From Onthophagus taurus (Eukaryota > Arthropoda > Insecta > Coleoptera > Scarabaeidae): a DNA stretch of 64,000 nt. The translations under genes were made by a program, and so were the position numbers. Positions 47,701 through 57,100 of the stretch are shown here, in pieces. The notes beneath the pieces are model-generated. The model was given only the letters and a program-made list of their open reading frames with translations, had not been told where the DNA came from and did no database searches. Location: the NCBI RefSeq assembly GCF_036711975.1, contig NC_091968.1, positions 5,890,001 through 5,954,000 of the forward strand. Direction: 5' to 3'. How positions within the stretch are numbered: position 1 is the stretch's first letter; each line of letters opens with the position of its first letter.

Positions 47701-50700
47701 CTTTGTTAGAATTTATTGTTAGTAAAATAGCCACGCGTCTCTTAAGACGGGTAAACCCGAATGTTTTTAGTTCTAGGTTTAGTGTTAGTTGTACTTTTAG
47801 GTCAATGAAAAATATGCAACAATCTAGCACTGAATGTATCTCCACACCAAAGAAACACAGGGGAACATTTTGTTTCTCATTGTTGTAACCTGTTTATGAA
47901 GCAGAAACAATAACAAATGAATCGGAAACATTTTGTTCACACCAAGAAAACTTATTTTGGTCGCTCATCACCTTGTCGCTGCAACAAGAAACTTTCCGTC
48001 TACATCAGGTTAGCGTATCTTTCAGTGTTTGAATGCAATGTGGTGCAATGATGATGTACAGGCAGCAGTAGCTGCAGTTATTATTATTTTGCAAAAACAG
48101 AAAAAGAAAGTTCGTAAATGTTGGATTAGGCCAACTTGTTTAGAAAGAAATACACATAATATCATACGCCTTATGAGTTCATTAAAGAATAGTATATTAT
48201 TATATGAGCATATAATGAGGGCTATTATGCACGAAGGTTAAGTTTATGTCACGAGCGTAGCGAGTGGCATAATTAACCTGAGTGAATAATAGCTCATTAT
48301 ATGCGAGTAGAATACTATACTTTGTCCACGACTATAGAAATTGATTCCATAAATTTATTTTTTAAATAAATTGTTGAATGAAGGTTAAACGTCAATGTGA
48401 CACAAATTCAATGTTACTAACTGTAACCGACTTCACAACAATTTGTCAAAATTAAATGTCAGTTTTATAAAACGTCGTTTTCTTTAGGAAAATTAATTAA
48501 TTTATTCTTAAATCATACGAAAAAAGGAATTTGTTTAGGTTTTTTTAATGTCAAACATTTAGAAACTCCTAAAAAATATAATTAAATTGACGTTTTTTGA
48601 ACTTTTAACGTTTCAAATAATTATTATTAGTCTGGTCAAGATGATTATGATGGATAATGATTATGATTCACCGCTATTATTCACTCCGTGAAAAATGACT
48701 ACCATTTTGTTTTAGAAAACTCATTCATAAGGTATGTATTATAAGGTAGTCGTGGACAAAGAAGATTTAATAGCAGAATCCAGATTCAACAATGGAAATA
48801 TAAAGAACTTTTGTCGTATAAGTACAACATTTTGATGCCAACATTTTTGAAACAGTCTAATTATCTCAAAAAGTACATCTGTTAGATATACCATATGCTT
48901 AACAAAAATGAAAGGTAATTAATAAGGCTTCTGGTAAACACCCTGTATATTATACAGGTGTTTACATCCAATAGTATTAGCGGCGTTCTAAAGACCCAAG
49001 CTTTGTTTATTGATATGCCAAATTGCAACCTTGAATATTTAATAAGAATGCTAATAACAAATTTTAAGTGAACACATGAATTTTCAAAAATGTTCACAAA
49101 ATAATGAATAACTTGGCAACCTTGCATTCAAAATTTGAAAACAAGATATATTGTTGTAGCATTTAAGACAGCTAATCAGCATATGTAAAAAGATGCAAAG
49201 GGTTCATAAAAACATTTTTTTTATTTTCAACTGTAACGCCACTATCTTCCGTCCCGCACTATTGATTCACTCTGTATACAGTGTGTTAATTAGTGATGGA
49301 ACGGATAGTGATTGTGCGAAAAGCCGGATACCGGATATTCGGCATCCCCTTCGGCCGGATACTGTATATAAATTAATAAGAAAGCTGATAAGATATGTCA
49401 ACTTATTTGGATCCAAGATACAAAATGAATTATCTATGAAAATTGCAACATCGAAATATTTTATTAAAACTTCAAATATTGTTTTCTCAAAAACTAGAAA
49501 TTATTTTTCAAAATGTGTTGGTTCATTGGAAAGAGCACACTTTTATTAACACTTTGGGAAATTTTCATACTCATATTCCAAGAACTGGATTTTATACGAA
49601 TTTTTAAAACTTAATCGGCGAAAATTGCAAAATTTGAAAAAATTGTCGATCATTTCAAAAATTTATTTCTCAAGAACTGAAAGTGATTTTTCAAAACGGC
49701 TTTCTACATTAAAAAGAGGATACTTTAATTAATAATTGATGATATTTCGACAAGAATCCTTCAAGAAATTAATTTTATAGCAATTTTTGAAAATTATCGA
49801 TGGAAATTGCAACATTGAAAATGTTATCAAAACTTCAAATATTGTTTTCTCAAAAACTAAGTTATTTTTCCATTCGTGTTGGTTCATTGGAAAGAGCACA
49901 CTTTTATTAACACTTTGGGAAATTTTCATATTGATATTCCAAGAACTGGATTTTATACGAATTTTTAAAACTTAATCCGCGAAAATTGCAAAATTCGAAA
50001 CAATTGTCGATCATTTCAAAAATTTATTTCTCAAGAACTGAAAGTGGTTTTTCAAAACGGCTTTTTGCATTAAAAAGAGGATTCTTTAATCAATAATTGT
50101 TAATATTTCCACAAGAATCCTTCAAGAAATTAATTTTATAGCAAATTTTGAAAATTATCGATGAAAATTGCAACATCGAAAATGTTATTAAAACTTCAAA
50201 TATTGTTTTCTCAAAAACTAAAAGTTATTTGTCAAAACGTGTTGGTTCATTGGAAAGAGCACGCTTTTATTAACACTTTGGGAAATTTTCATACTCATAT
50301 TCCAAGAACTGGATTTTATACGAATTTTTAAAACCTAATCGACGAAAATTACATAAGTTCGAAAAAAATTTCGATCACTTCAAAAATTTATGTCTCAAGA
50401 ACTGAAAGTGATTTTCCAAAACGGCTTTTTGCATTAAAAAGAGGATACTTTAATTAATAATCGAAAGTGATAACAGCGACACACAGTGGTCCGAGCGGTA
50501 AGAAAACCCGATCGAAAATATTATTTTGGTATTAGCAATTAGCTAGCTTTATGAAACTTGGCATATGGTTATAAGACCAAAAGGGTAATGTTGTGTCAAA
50601 ATTTGAATTAAATTCGTCAACCGGAAGTAGTACTACGCAAGCAGTACTTTATTTAAATTCATACTCATTTTCTTTTCATATAAATTAAGACTTTAAAGAA

Positions 50701-53700
50701 GAATATTACTATAAAATTTTGTGCAAAACATTAGACGTATATTACTTCACATTTTTTTTTGTGTAATTACGTGATCGCAAATTCCTATCGAAATTGTTTT
50801 ATAGAGGACCTATACCGGATGTCTCACGTAACTGGTTCGTTAGAACTTTTTTAGGTACCACTATTCGTAGCGGTTTGAAATTTTGACAACATGGGTTGTT
50901 CATTCGAAGCTTTCGATCTAAAATACTTTCAAGATGGCCGCCACTTCCGGTCTACCGGATGTAGACCACAACTTCGTTATTTTAAATGGAATGCTATAGT
51001 TTTTAATGCACCTTTTAATTATATTCGACAAAATAAGTTGACTTTGATAAAAGTTATTGGTACCTACCATTTTTCGTTTTCGAGTTATTTTGTTTTTAAG
51101 TTTTTCTTTGGCAAATTACTTTATGCTCTTTAAAACCTTATATCTCAGCCAACGTTCATTCAAAAAAGCTCTAAATTGGCACGATTACTCTTGAGATGTT
51201 GTCAAACAGATTGTCATTTGTTGTATTAAAGTATCTTATACAGGGTGGTCAAAAATTGAATTATCGTTTCTCCATATTCAATGGTAAGAAAGTCGAAAAT
51301 TTTAAATGGAACGCCCCATATTTTTTTACCCTATCAGAAATGGAATTTGATGAAAATGTGGCAAAATTAATTGGCAGAATTAGTTGGTTAGATAGCTCAA
51401 TTTTACTTAGCTTTTACTAAAAATGTTTTAAGAACTATTCGAGAATAAACTCATCGCTCTTAATTTGAAGTGATATTGGAGACCATAATACGTAAGTTTG
51501 AAGCCTACTATAGAGTATATTTATTTGTAACTCTATATTAATTAATCGTACAATAAAATATTAAAAATTAAAATGGAGTATTTGATAGACTGTTTTATGT
51601 GTGTCTACCAGTTTATTTATTATTGTATGACTATAACAAAATCGCCATGGGAAAATACATTATGTTGATATAACAACCCATGGTGATATAACATGATGTT
51701 TCTATATAAAAATAATAAGAGTGTGATGCGCTACACCTACTTATAGTAGAATTTTCCCATGATACTGAGATAGTCCACATACATTTCAAATTATTCGAGA
51801 TAATATAAAATATTTTGTTATATTCACCAACATAACAAAATTTATCTCAATTTGTGGGAGTCTTCTTCATTTTCTAGATCTTGTTCCTCTATATTTACTT
51901 CTTCATCATTATTGTCTTCTTCTTCACTTTCCTTTTCTTCTAGAGACTTGTCCAGTATAAGTAAATTTTTCATGTCTTCATTCATATTTTTATATCTTTC
52001 TGAACATTCTTTATAAAAGTTACTAATAAATGGATCGGAGCTCTTTTAAATAAATCGTCATTTGTTTGAAGTCTACCCAAAATAGAAAAAATAAAAACCA
52101 AAACATAGCAACAAAATAACGAAAATCATAACAAGGATAAATAAGATCCACAATTATGTGTTAAGTAATCTTTGACTGCCAATTTTTTGGTTAAGGCGCA
52201 CGTTGGCGCAAGATTTCTTTCTTATGCAATGTACACCATACCTTCAGCAATAAAAAAATGTTAGCTACAATTGTTCGATTTTGTTCGCTCGCAAGATATT
52301 TAATTTAAAAGATTGAATGGTCAAAAAATATAAGTATTTATTGACGTCAATAGAAATGGTTGTAATTTTTTTCAACAAACATCTTTTGAAATTTGGAAAG
52401 TCGTAAAATGAAGACCTTTCTGTACTTTATAAGAAATCAACGACACAATATTTTCAAGTAGTGATATACCATCTTTTTTGTTTTCTAAAGTTGTGTCGTT
52501 TTCTAAAAAATTTCCTTATACAAAATAAGGTAATTGTAATAGCAATTTATTTCGCGCAGTAGCTATTATAAAACACCAAAGACTTCATAAACTTCACTAA
52601 GAGTCTATTAATAGTTAAAATATATGTAACATTTAAAAAAACAACACTATAAAATTTTTTTTTTAATTGATTTTCGATCGGGTTTTGAGTGTTTTCGGAC
52701 CACTGTGCGACAGTTCTGTTAGTAATGAATGTGATAATGAATTACAAGCGAAGAGAAGAAAACTAGAGGAAACTGCAACAAGAGATTTTATATATCGTAT
52801 TGGGATTGCTACAATGAGGTTGCTAATGACAAATCTGATATAAATAAAGTTGTATTCAATGAAAAAGTCCTATTGGGGTTGAACTTGATTATTATCTGCA
52901 GTGTCCAACATCTAAAAGAGATACTAATTCCTGTGAATGGTGGAGTACTAAGTAATAGATATTTAATATCCGGCCAAAGTCGGATATTTGGTGACTATCC
53001 GGTATCCAGCCGGATACCAGATAGTTGCCGCATATCCGTTCCACCACTAGTGTTAATTAATTATCGTACCCGACGTCATCATTTCCACCCACAAATCTTG
53101 TTTTTTTTTGTAACGATCTTTAAAACTTTTATCCCGTGAGGTTCACAAACACTCACTGGAACGACATATTTTCTGCACACAAGTTTCGGAAACAAGTTGT
53201 CACAACGTGTCCACACTGCGTCCGAAACAAAAATGTTTACAGATATTTTGAAATTTGTAGGAACATTTCTTTCTGCAGCCATAAACAATAAAGAACATCC
53301 AGAAACTTTGAGATATAAGTTCCAGGAACAAGCAACATAAACACAGTGTTCTTTTGTGCTCCTTTTGGTGTGGATGTAACTTAACAACTAAAACAAGAAT
53401 TAACTATCTGTCTAATAACTATCCGGCCGATAAACTTATCGGGAGGATAAATATATTCGCTGTAGTACAAACTGTTTTTGTCAGTAGGCGAAATAAAAGT
53501 CGGTTGGTAACAGTTTTTCACCATATCTAGTAAATTGAATTATGATTTTGACCAAATTTTGACAATAACAATTGTTTAAAATTTTTTTGACGACATATAA
53601 TAACACAACGTACGTATAGGTGTTATAGATTAACCTATGAGGTAACCATACAAAGTTTTCATATAAAAATCTTGGTAACCATATACTATATGTGGTGGAT

Positions 53701-53968
53701 AACTGTTTTATCAGCACCGCTGAGTACCCGACAAGTTATCTCACCGACAAAAATATCCCTACAATTATAATACAGTACAAACACAACCGGCCCTTAAAAA
53801 TATTTTGTTCTTTCTCGAGGTTCGTTATATCGTGTAATTATATTGAATAAGATTTTGTGTTAAAATTAATTTCTTCTCACCTCTTTGTGGTTGACGTTTA
53901 AATATCTTATCCAACGGAATCGATTGATCAACAATTAAATCTCTCGAAGATGTTTTACCCAATTGCAT
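32777..53968 (-). CDS. Pkd2-D: polycystin-2-like cation channel (9 exons over 21 kb, 686 aa)
   Basis: Exons (minus): 53968-53881, 45170-45060, 45000-44595, 44543-44096, 37762-37526, 37470-37228, 37171-36832, 36770-36692, 32885-32777. Phases all join, and exon 2 is 111 nt as in C and E. Exon 4 fuses the second TOP half with the S2 exon (KLIFEIPAVGGVIPSAKF). The TOP domain has LRQVAVINGSC...C with the NGS sequon seen in vertebrate PKD2. S4 is YIKIFKYFNL. The pore exon has filter ILADFN, with alanine for the conserved glycine. The post-S6 segment NMFVGIICGNYATVK and the EF loop KIDLANLVTVKD are diverged. The last exon encodes QQQKLDEMEHYITSIAKKIE. Long introns: 1 (8.7 kb), 4 (6.3 kb), 8 (3.8 kb). 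Linking the distant first and last exons rests on phase, paralogy and lack of rival exons. Confidence 0.8.
32925..33840. repeat. Short degenerate repeats (GACTAAATACTGCTTGCAGAA-like)
   Basis: A 5' fragment with TCTTGATATAATGGATTAAC resembles the palindromic family end. Then come many irregular 28-45-bp blocks such as AGAAGACTATATACTGCTT and GACTAGATATTGCTTG. Part of intron 8 of Pkd2-D; no gene. Confidence 0.6.
33985..36370. repeat. 362-bp satellite array (about 6.5 copies)
   Basis: TTTCAAAATTCGCTATAAAATT recurs near 34025, 34388, 34750, 35113, 35476, 35838 and 36200, giving a period of about 362 bp. Each unit consists of two related halves of about 181 bp (AATGCAACAAGCCGTTTTGA versus AATGAACCAACACGTTTTGA). 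The same satellite occurs inverted at 49440-50460 and again at 61690-62626. Confidence 0.9.
36370..36660. repeat. Palindromic CTAGAACTAG element fragment
   Basis: Arms CTAGACCTAGAACTAG and CTAGTTCTAGATCTAG, then GGAAAACCCCGAGTTTAT. The right end is TCCGTTATATCGAGGTTTTA about 35 bp from exon 8 of Pkd2-D. Confidence 0.7.
38127..39986 (+). mobile_element. mariner/Tc1-like transposon with about 420-bp inverted repeats
   Basis: Ends CAGGGTGTTCCGGTGACTCG and the complement, flanked by TA at 38125-38126 and 39987-39988. Inverted repeats run to about 38545 and from about 39560. The transposase starts at 38708 or 38717 (ESYTFSEQTDMILTFWEKFP), stops at 38972, and resumes in another frame with VRLADYPLRLQYCQIMQHKI and LFTDESTFSKDGIF. 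After that come CNGAPAHS (usual D replaced by N) and PPRSPDLT. The element is decayed and lies in intron 4 of Pkd2-D, next to Jockey sequence. Confidence 0.88.
39988..41630 (+). mobile_element. Jockey/X-like LINE relic, ORF1 and RT part
   Basis: ORF1: DELLERNYNIRKVTQMLKYK, then LPLYILDFAPSEDVKRIHEI and a knuckle AYCHKNLRYVKCAGEHWTSE, in which the second cysteine is Y (RYVKC for RCVKC). At 41370-41620 an RT segment reads SISLLSPLVPKLLQKLLLKR and SAVFLDVAQAFDKVW. Between them, at 40810-41330, is unrelated sequence with a minus-strand open stretch (ISELRYIQEEFDAAEVSAAR) whose source I do not recognise. Confidence 0.75.
41632..42965 (+). mobile_element. I/LOA-like LINE relic with RNase H
   Basis: RT block KPGKLDYFTPKSFRPISLSS at 41640, then KVKYLGITLDNKMTWRAHLD in 41772-42083. 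An RNase H segment follows near 42120 (YTDGSSRWEGVGVGVFSYDL) with the later LRWTKGHSTCSGNKHADRLA. The C-terminal zinc-knuckle-like region at 42617-42907 reads CRLCEESEKTVRHILWDCPT. Deletions and frameshifts separate the parts. It seems inserted in the Jockey relic, whose RT tail resumes downstream. Confidence 0.75.
42966..43260 (+). mobile_element. Jockey LINE relic, RT C-terminal tail
   Basis: Contains LIGRKPTLSLKDKLLIYKQV and LKAKWTYTETPTSIATWK, the thumb/C-terminal part of a Jockey RT. It is probably the continuation of the element interrupted at 41632. Confidence 0.65.
43540..43815 (-). mobile_element. Non-LTR RT fragment
   Basis: Minus strand reads NYLGMEIPSNKQLMDEVNNQ and ANKSASILECLI before a stop. 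This is the conserved YLG block found after the catalytic domain of many insect non-LTR RTs. Both ends are missing. Confidence 0.65.
43819..43959. mobile_element. Complete 141-bp MITE
   Basis: Ends CAAGGACGGTAGAATCTAAG and CTTAGATTCTATCGTCCTTG are inverted repeats of about 24 bp. The interior includes GCAGTCCACTAC and CACTACGTCACACC. It lies 137 bp from the 3' end of exon 4 of Pkd2-D, within the intron. Confidence 0.8.
45185..46260. repeat. Palindromic repeat cluster in Pkd2-D intron 1 (a)
   Basis: Several CTAGAACTAG arms and a complete hairpin at about 45548-45615. There are two near-identical segments at 45290-45440 and 46010-46150 (CTATGCGTGACGTCACGAAC followed by TTCGAGTTG), each with a TGACGTCA octamer. 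A piece of Pkd2-D exon 2 is duplicated at 45794-45836. Confidence 0.78.
46300..46640. repeat. Diverged 162-bp satellite units
   Basis: About two units with CCAACCTAACTT, AAAATTGACGTTTT and GAAAATGTTTGGGAAAAAA, matching in order and spacing the array at 22590-24975 but much more diverged. Confidence 0.55.
46670..47860. repeat. Palindromic repeat cluster in Pkd2-D intron 1 (b)
   Basis: At least five hairpins (about 46990-47085, 47170-47225, 47262-47340, 47485-47545, 47735-47795). A left end GTAAAATCTCGATAGAACGG is at 46856 and a TGACGTCA octamer at about 46790. This is the densest occurrence of the family in the window. Confidence 0.82.
48029..48241 (+). pseudogene. Possible PIF/Harbinger transposase N-terminal fragment
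   Basis: Open stretch DDVQAAVAAVIIILQKQKKK followed by VRKCWIRPTCLERN. The Ala/Val run, Lys cluster and W-x-RP-x-x-x-R pattern resemble the start of Harbinger-type transposases. Nothing further of the protein is present. Confidence 0.35.
48213..48302. repeat. Imperfect 90-bp palindrome
   Basis: ATAATGAGGGCTATTAT ... GGTTAAGTTTATGTCACGAG, then CGTAGC, then a mirrored GAGTGGCATAATTAACC ... ATAATAGCTCATTAT. The arms pair over most of their length, so it would fold into one long hairpin. It overlaps the end of the Harbinger-like fragment. Confidence 0.65.
48313..48763. mobile_element. MITE with CTTTGTCCACGACTA ends
   Basis: CTTTGTCCACGACTA at the left and TAGTCGTGGACAAAG at the right are exact inverted repeats. 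The interior is AT-rich and non-coding. Confidence 0.6.
49440..50460. repeat. 362-bp satellite, inverted copies inside the hAT element
   Basis: About three units of the same dimeric satellite as 33985-36370, in opposite orientation (AAAATTGCAACATCGAAA, TGTTGGTTCATTGGAAAGAG, GGCTTTTTGCATTAAAAAGA). Confidence 0.88.
50482..52707. mobile_element. Transib-like transposon with CACAGTG ends
   Basis: Left end CACAGTGGTCCGAGCGGTAA and right end (complement) CACAGTGGTCCGAAAACACT; both continue AAAACCCGATCGAAAAT. An exact 5-bp target duplication CGACA lies at 50477-50481 and 52708-52712. The CAC-WRTG terminus and the 5-bp CG-rich duplication are Transib hallmarks. A minus-strand coding remnant at 51850-52060 (SDPFISNFYKECSERYKNMN, then an acidic tail) matches the C-terminal end of the Transib transposase relic at 56700. 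The rest is non-coding. Confidence 0.82.
53100..53880. other. Unassigned sequence upstream in Pkd2-D intron 1
   Basis: A non-coding stretch with TTTTGGTGTGGATGTAAC (about 53362-53380), complementary in part to ATCTCCACACCAAAG at about 47837, perhaps two ends of one repeat family. CCGGCCGATAAACTTATCGG is at about 53424. A palindromic-family end (GTTCGTTATATCG) is at 53820-53836, close to exon 1 of Pkd2-D. Confidence 0.4.
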
Positions 53969-54117
53969 GTTTATTAATTCACTTCAAAATATTTTCAAAG
54001 TCTTATTTTGTTGTTTATTTCACAATTTTGTTTTGCGTTGTTTAGTAATCTCCATAGATATTGAAAGCTCGCAAAAGAATTTAATTGATTGAAAAAGAAA
54101 ATTAATTATCTAAATAA
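53969..54117. promoter_or_regulatory. Divergent Pkd2-D / Pkd2-E promoter gap
   Basis: The ATG codons of Pkd2-D (minus) and Pkd2-E (plus) are separated by 149 bp, so both 5' UTRs and the core promoters must lie here, or in shared sequence. No TATA box is obvious. This is an inference from spacing. Confidence 0.55.
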
Positions 54118-57100
54118 ATGGAAGATCCGAACGAAAACGTTAACGTTAAGAAACGATCCAAAAATGTCCGAAAATTTCATAAAGGTAAAAATTAATTAAA
54201 AAAGAATTTTTTTAATTTATTTTTTTTTGTAATTAGTACCTTGGACTACGGCCCAAATGACAAAACTTGTCAATAGAAATCTATATTTAGCTACAACCGC
54301 ACAGGAGGTGTTTTTTTATATAATATTAATTATTTGTATGAGTATAGGTAAGGGATTTTATTAAAACTAAAATTGATCCAATTTGAAATTTATTTTTTAA
54401 GCTGCATTAGGTATAACAAAATCAACGGATTTTTTTATGGCAGAAAATCTTCGCAAACAACTGATCGATCATACCACGATACCTTATCCAGAAGCGGAAA
54501 ACACAAGCAACGTAAAATTCAACGAAATTTCAACCGTTGACGAAATTTGGGATTACCTCACCAATCATTTATTAGTAATTCTTTATCCAGACGAATTCCA
54601 ACACACAAATCAATCAGATAAAGGTATCGGTACAGAAAATAAAATGGTAGGAATTCCGATCATCCGACAAGTAATGGTGGCACCGATTAAATGCCCGGAT
54701 CCTTTTCCAAATATCACCGAAGAGTGTTTACCGAGTTACACAACAAGTAATTCGTACAAAAAGGATATAGAAGGTTAATTTAATTTAAATTAGAATTAAG
54801 AATTAAAACAATTATTTATTAAAAGGTACCAATTACACTTATAAAAAAGCGTCCGAAACGAAAGCTGCAAATTGGAATGGAAGAATAAGCAGTTATGGAG
54901 GTGATGGTTTCGAAATTGAATTACCAAGAACTTACGAAGAAGCGGAAGAAGTTTTGGAAAATTTAAAATTAGGGAATTTTATTCGAAACACAACCCGAGC
55001 CCTGTTTATTACTTCAGCTTACTATAATCCGCACGTTAATTTGTTTACACTGGTTTTGATCGTTTTTGAAATCCCACCAACTGGCGGAGTGGTTCCAACG
55101 AGCAATTTTTTCACGTGGAGGATGCCTCGGTACACGACAGCGACGGATTTTTTCGTTTTAGCCTGCGAAATTATTTTTATCTTATTAATTGTTTTCTATA
55201 CTATCGAAGAAATTCGGGAGATTATCTTTTTACGGAAAAGATTTTTTTATGAATTTTGGAATTACGTTGATGTATTGTTAATAGCGGTAAATTTTCTTTG
55301 TTTTTAATATTTATAGGTTTTATTTATGTTATATTCTCACCTACACCTATAATTCTTTCAAATCCCTCGAATCACCTCGAATAAAAGTTAAGTCGTTGCT
55401 TACTGCCTGGTCGTGGAAATCAACCTCAACCGTTGATTTATTATTTATTTATACATGGAAGATGTAGCGACAGAACAAGTCCTATTAGGAGCTACCTCAC
55501 AACTATACTATACATACACAGTGTGTTAATTAATTATCGTACCTGACGTCATCATTGCAAGTATGCAACCAATATCACAGTATGCAACCAATATCGCAGT
55601 ATGCAACCAATATCACAGTATTGGTTGCATACTTGCAATGATGACGTGGGGTACGATAATTAATTAACACACTGTATGTAACTTAACAAAAGGTACTACG
55701 TCACGACGCCACAATGGGGTATTTGCTCATTCTATCTGGACAAAATTATTTTTCTATTTTCATCCCTTAAAATGTTTTTTTTTTATTTTCAGATACAGGG
55801 TATGTAATGCAAAATACATACTTTTAGGTACGAACTGTTAAACTTTTTTTTATTTAAAACCCTAAATTGTAATGTACAGGTATTTCTAAATGTATGCGAA
55901 AGATTTTAAGGGTTGATTTTTCAGCAAACATTAAGGTGTCTTTCATATAACTTTTTGTTCAAAACCCCTTCTCCTCCAAGTTACTAAGTTACTAAGTTTA
56001 TTTAATAAATTTACTATGGAGAAATTTAGAAGAATGAAATTTGGCAGATAATTGTTGTTAATAAAATGACACCTTTTAACGATATTTATAACCCTAAAAT
56101 GCTATTACAAGGGGGTGAAAAAATCAACTCCTGTGTAATACTTTGCATCAGAACGTTTTAATGCGCCTACATTTTTCTATTTTAAATTTTGGTTTAAATA
56201 AATCTACAACTTTTTTGTCTCCAGATATTTTCTCCCAAAATTGTTAGTTTGGTCACAAAAATATAAAATAAAGCATAGGCTCATTTGACATAGGTAATTC
56301 AGATTGGTTATTATTTGTTAAGAAAAATCAAGTAGGCCGATGTCAAATAAAGTCATAATGACAAATATTTTTATTACAGGCATTTTTCATAGTGGACATT
56401 TCATCGGGGACATATGTATTAAACAAAAGCAATTTTTCCCTTAACTTTAGAGGGCTGTAATTGGGAGTGGAGGGGGTTTTGAACAAAAAGGTATATGAAA
56501 CACCCGCGTAATTTTTGCTGAAAAATCACCCCTTGAAATCTTTTGCATCAATTTAGAAACACCTGTATGTTATGTACTTGTATATGTGGTAGGTACGTAC
56601 ATATGTAGGTATTTCACTATAGGATTAATCATAATAATATGTTAACTAATAAATTAAGACAGTATTGCTTCAATTTTACATATACTTCTTATATATATAA
56701 CTCAAGATGACTCTAATTCTTCGCTTGATGAATTTCTATTTTCATCTTCTTCTTCGCTTTCGTTTCTGTTTCATTCGGTATAATTTGTATTTCCCCTGGA
56801 AGTAACAGTTCAATGCATTCTTTAGAAAAAGGTTTTGTATTCTTGTTAGTTTTCGGTCTAATGCTTGATAAGAGTGGATCTGAAGTCAGCAATAACCTGT
56901 TAATAATATCTTTATTACAAGCTTCGCGGGCGATTTTCTCGCGTATTTTAATCGATATTCACGAAAGTGCTTATTGCGTGCTTCTGCTGCTTCTTCCAAC
57001 AATTGCCCAATGGGCAAAAGTGCATTTTTAATAATTTCGGGACCATGCATTAGAATTTTATGTAGTGTAGGAGTCATGGGATACCATGGGTACTCCTCTA

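Larger units (their letters stand above)
49291..53049. mobile_element. Non-autonomous hAT element carrying satellite DNA
   Basis: Left end TAGTGATGGAACGGATA, right end TATCCGTTCCACCACTA, flanked by an exact 8-bp target duplication GTGTTAAT (49283-49290 and 53050-53057), as expected for hAT. Subterminal CCGGATA motifs recur at both ends. The inside holds about 1 kb of the 362-bp satellite (49440-50460), a nested Transib element, and a short remnant near 52855-52945. In the right frame that remnant reads VELDYYLQCPTSKRDTNSCE followed by WWS, like the hAT C-terminal dimerisation domain. It is inserted in a CAGTGTGTTAAT MITE. Confidence 0.85.

Noticed and set aside
52873..53139. 88-codon plus-strand ORF near the hAT right end
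   Set aside because: The frame gives no family signal; the neighbouring frame carries the hAT dimerisation-like residues, so this ORF is a shadow crossing the element end.
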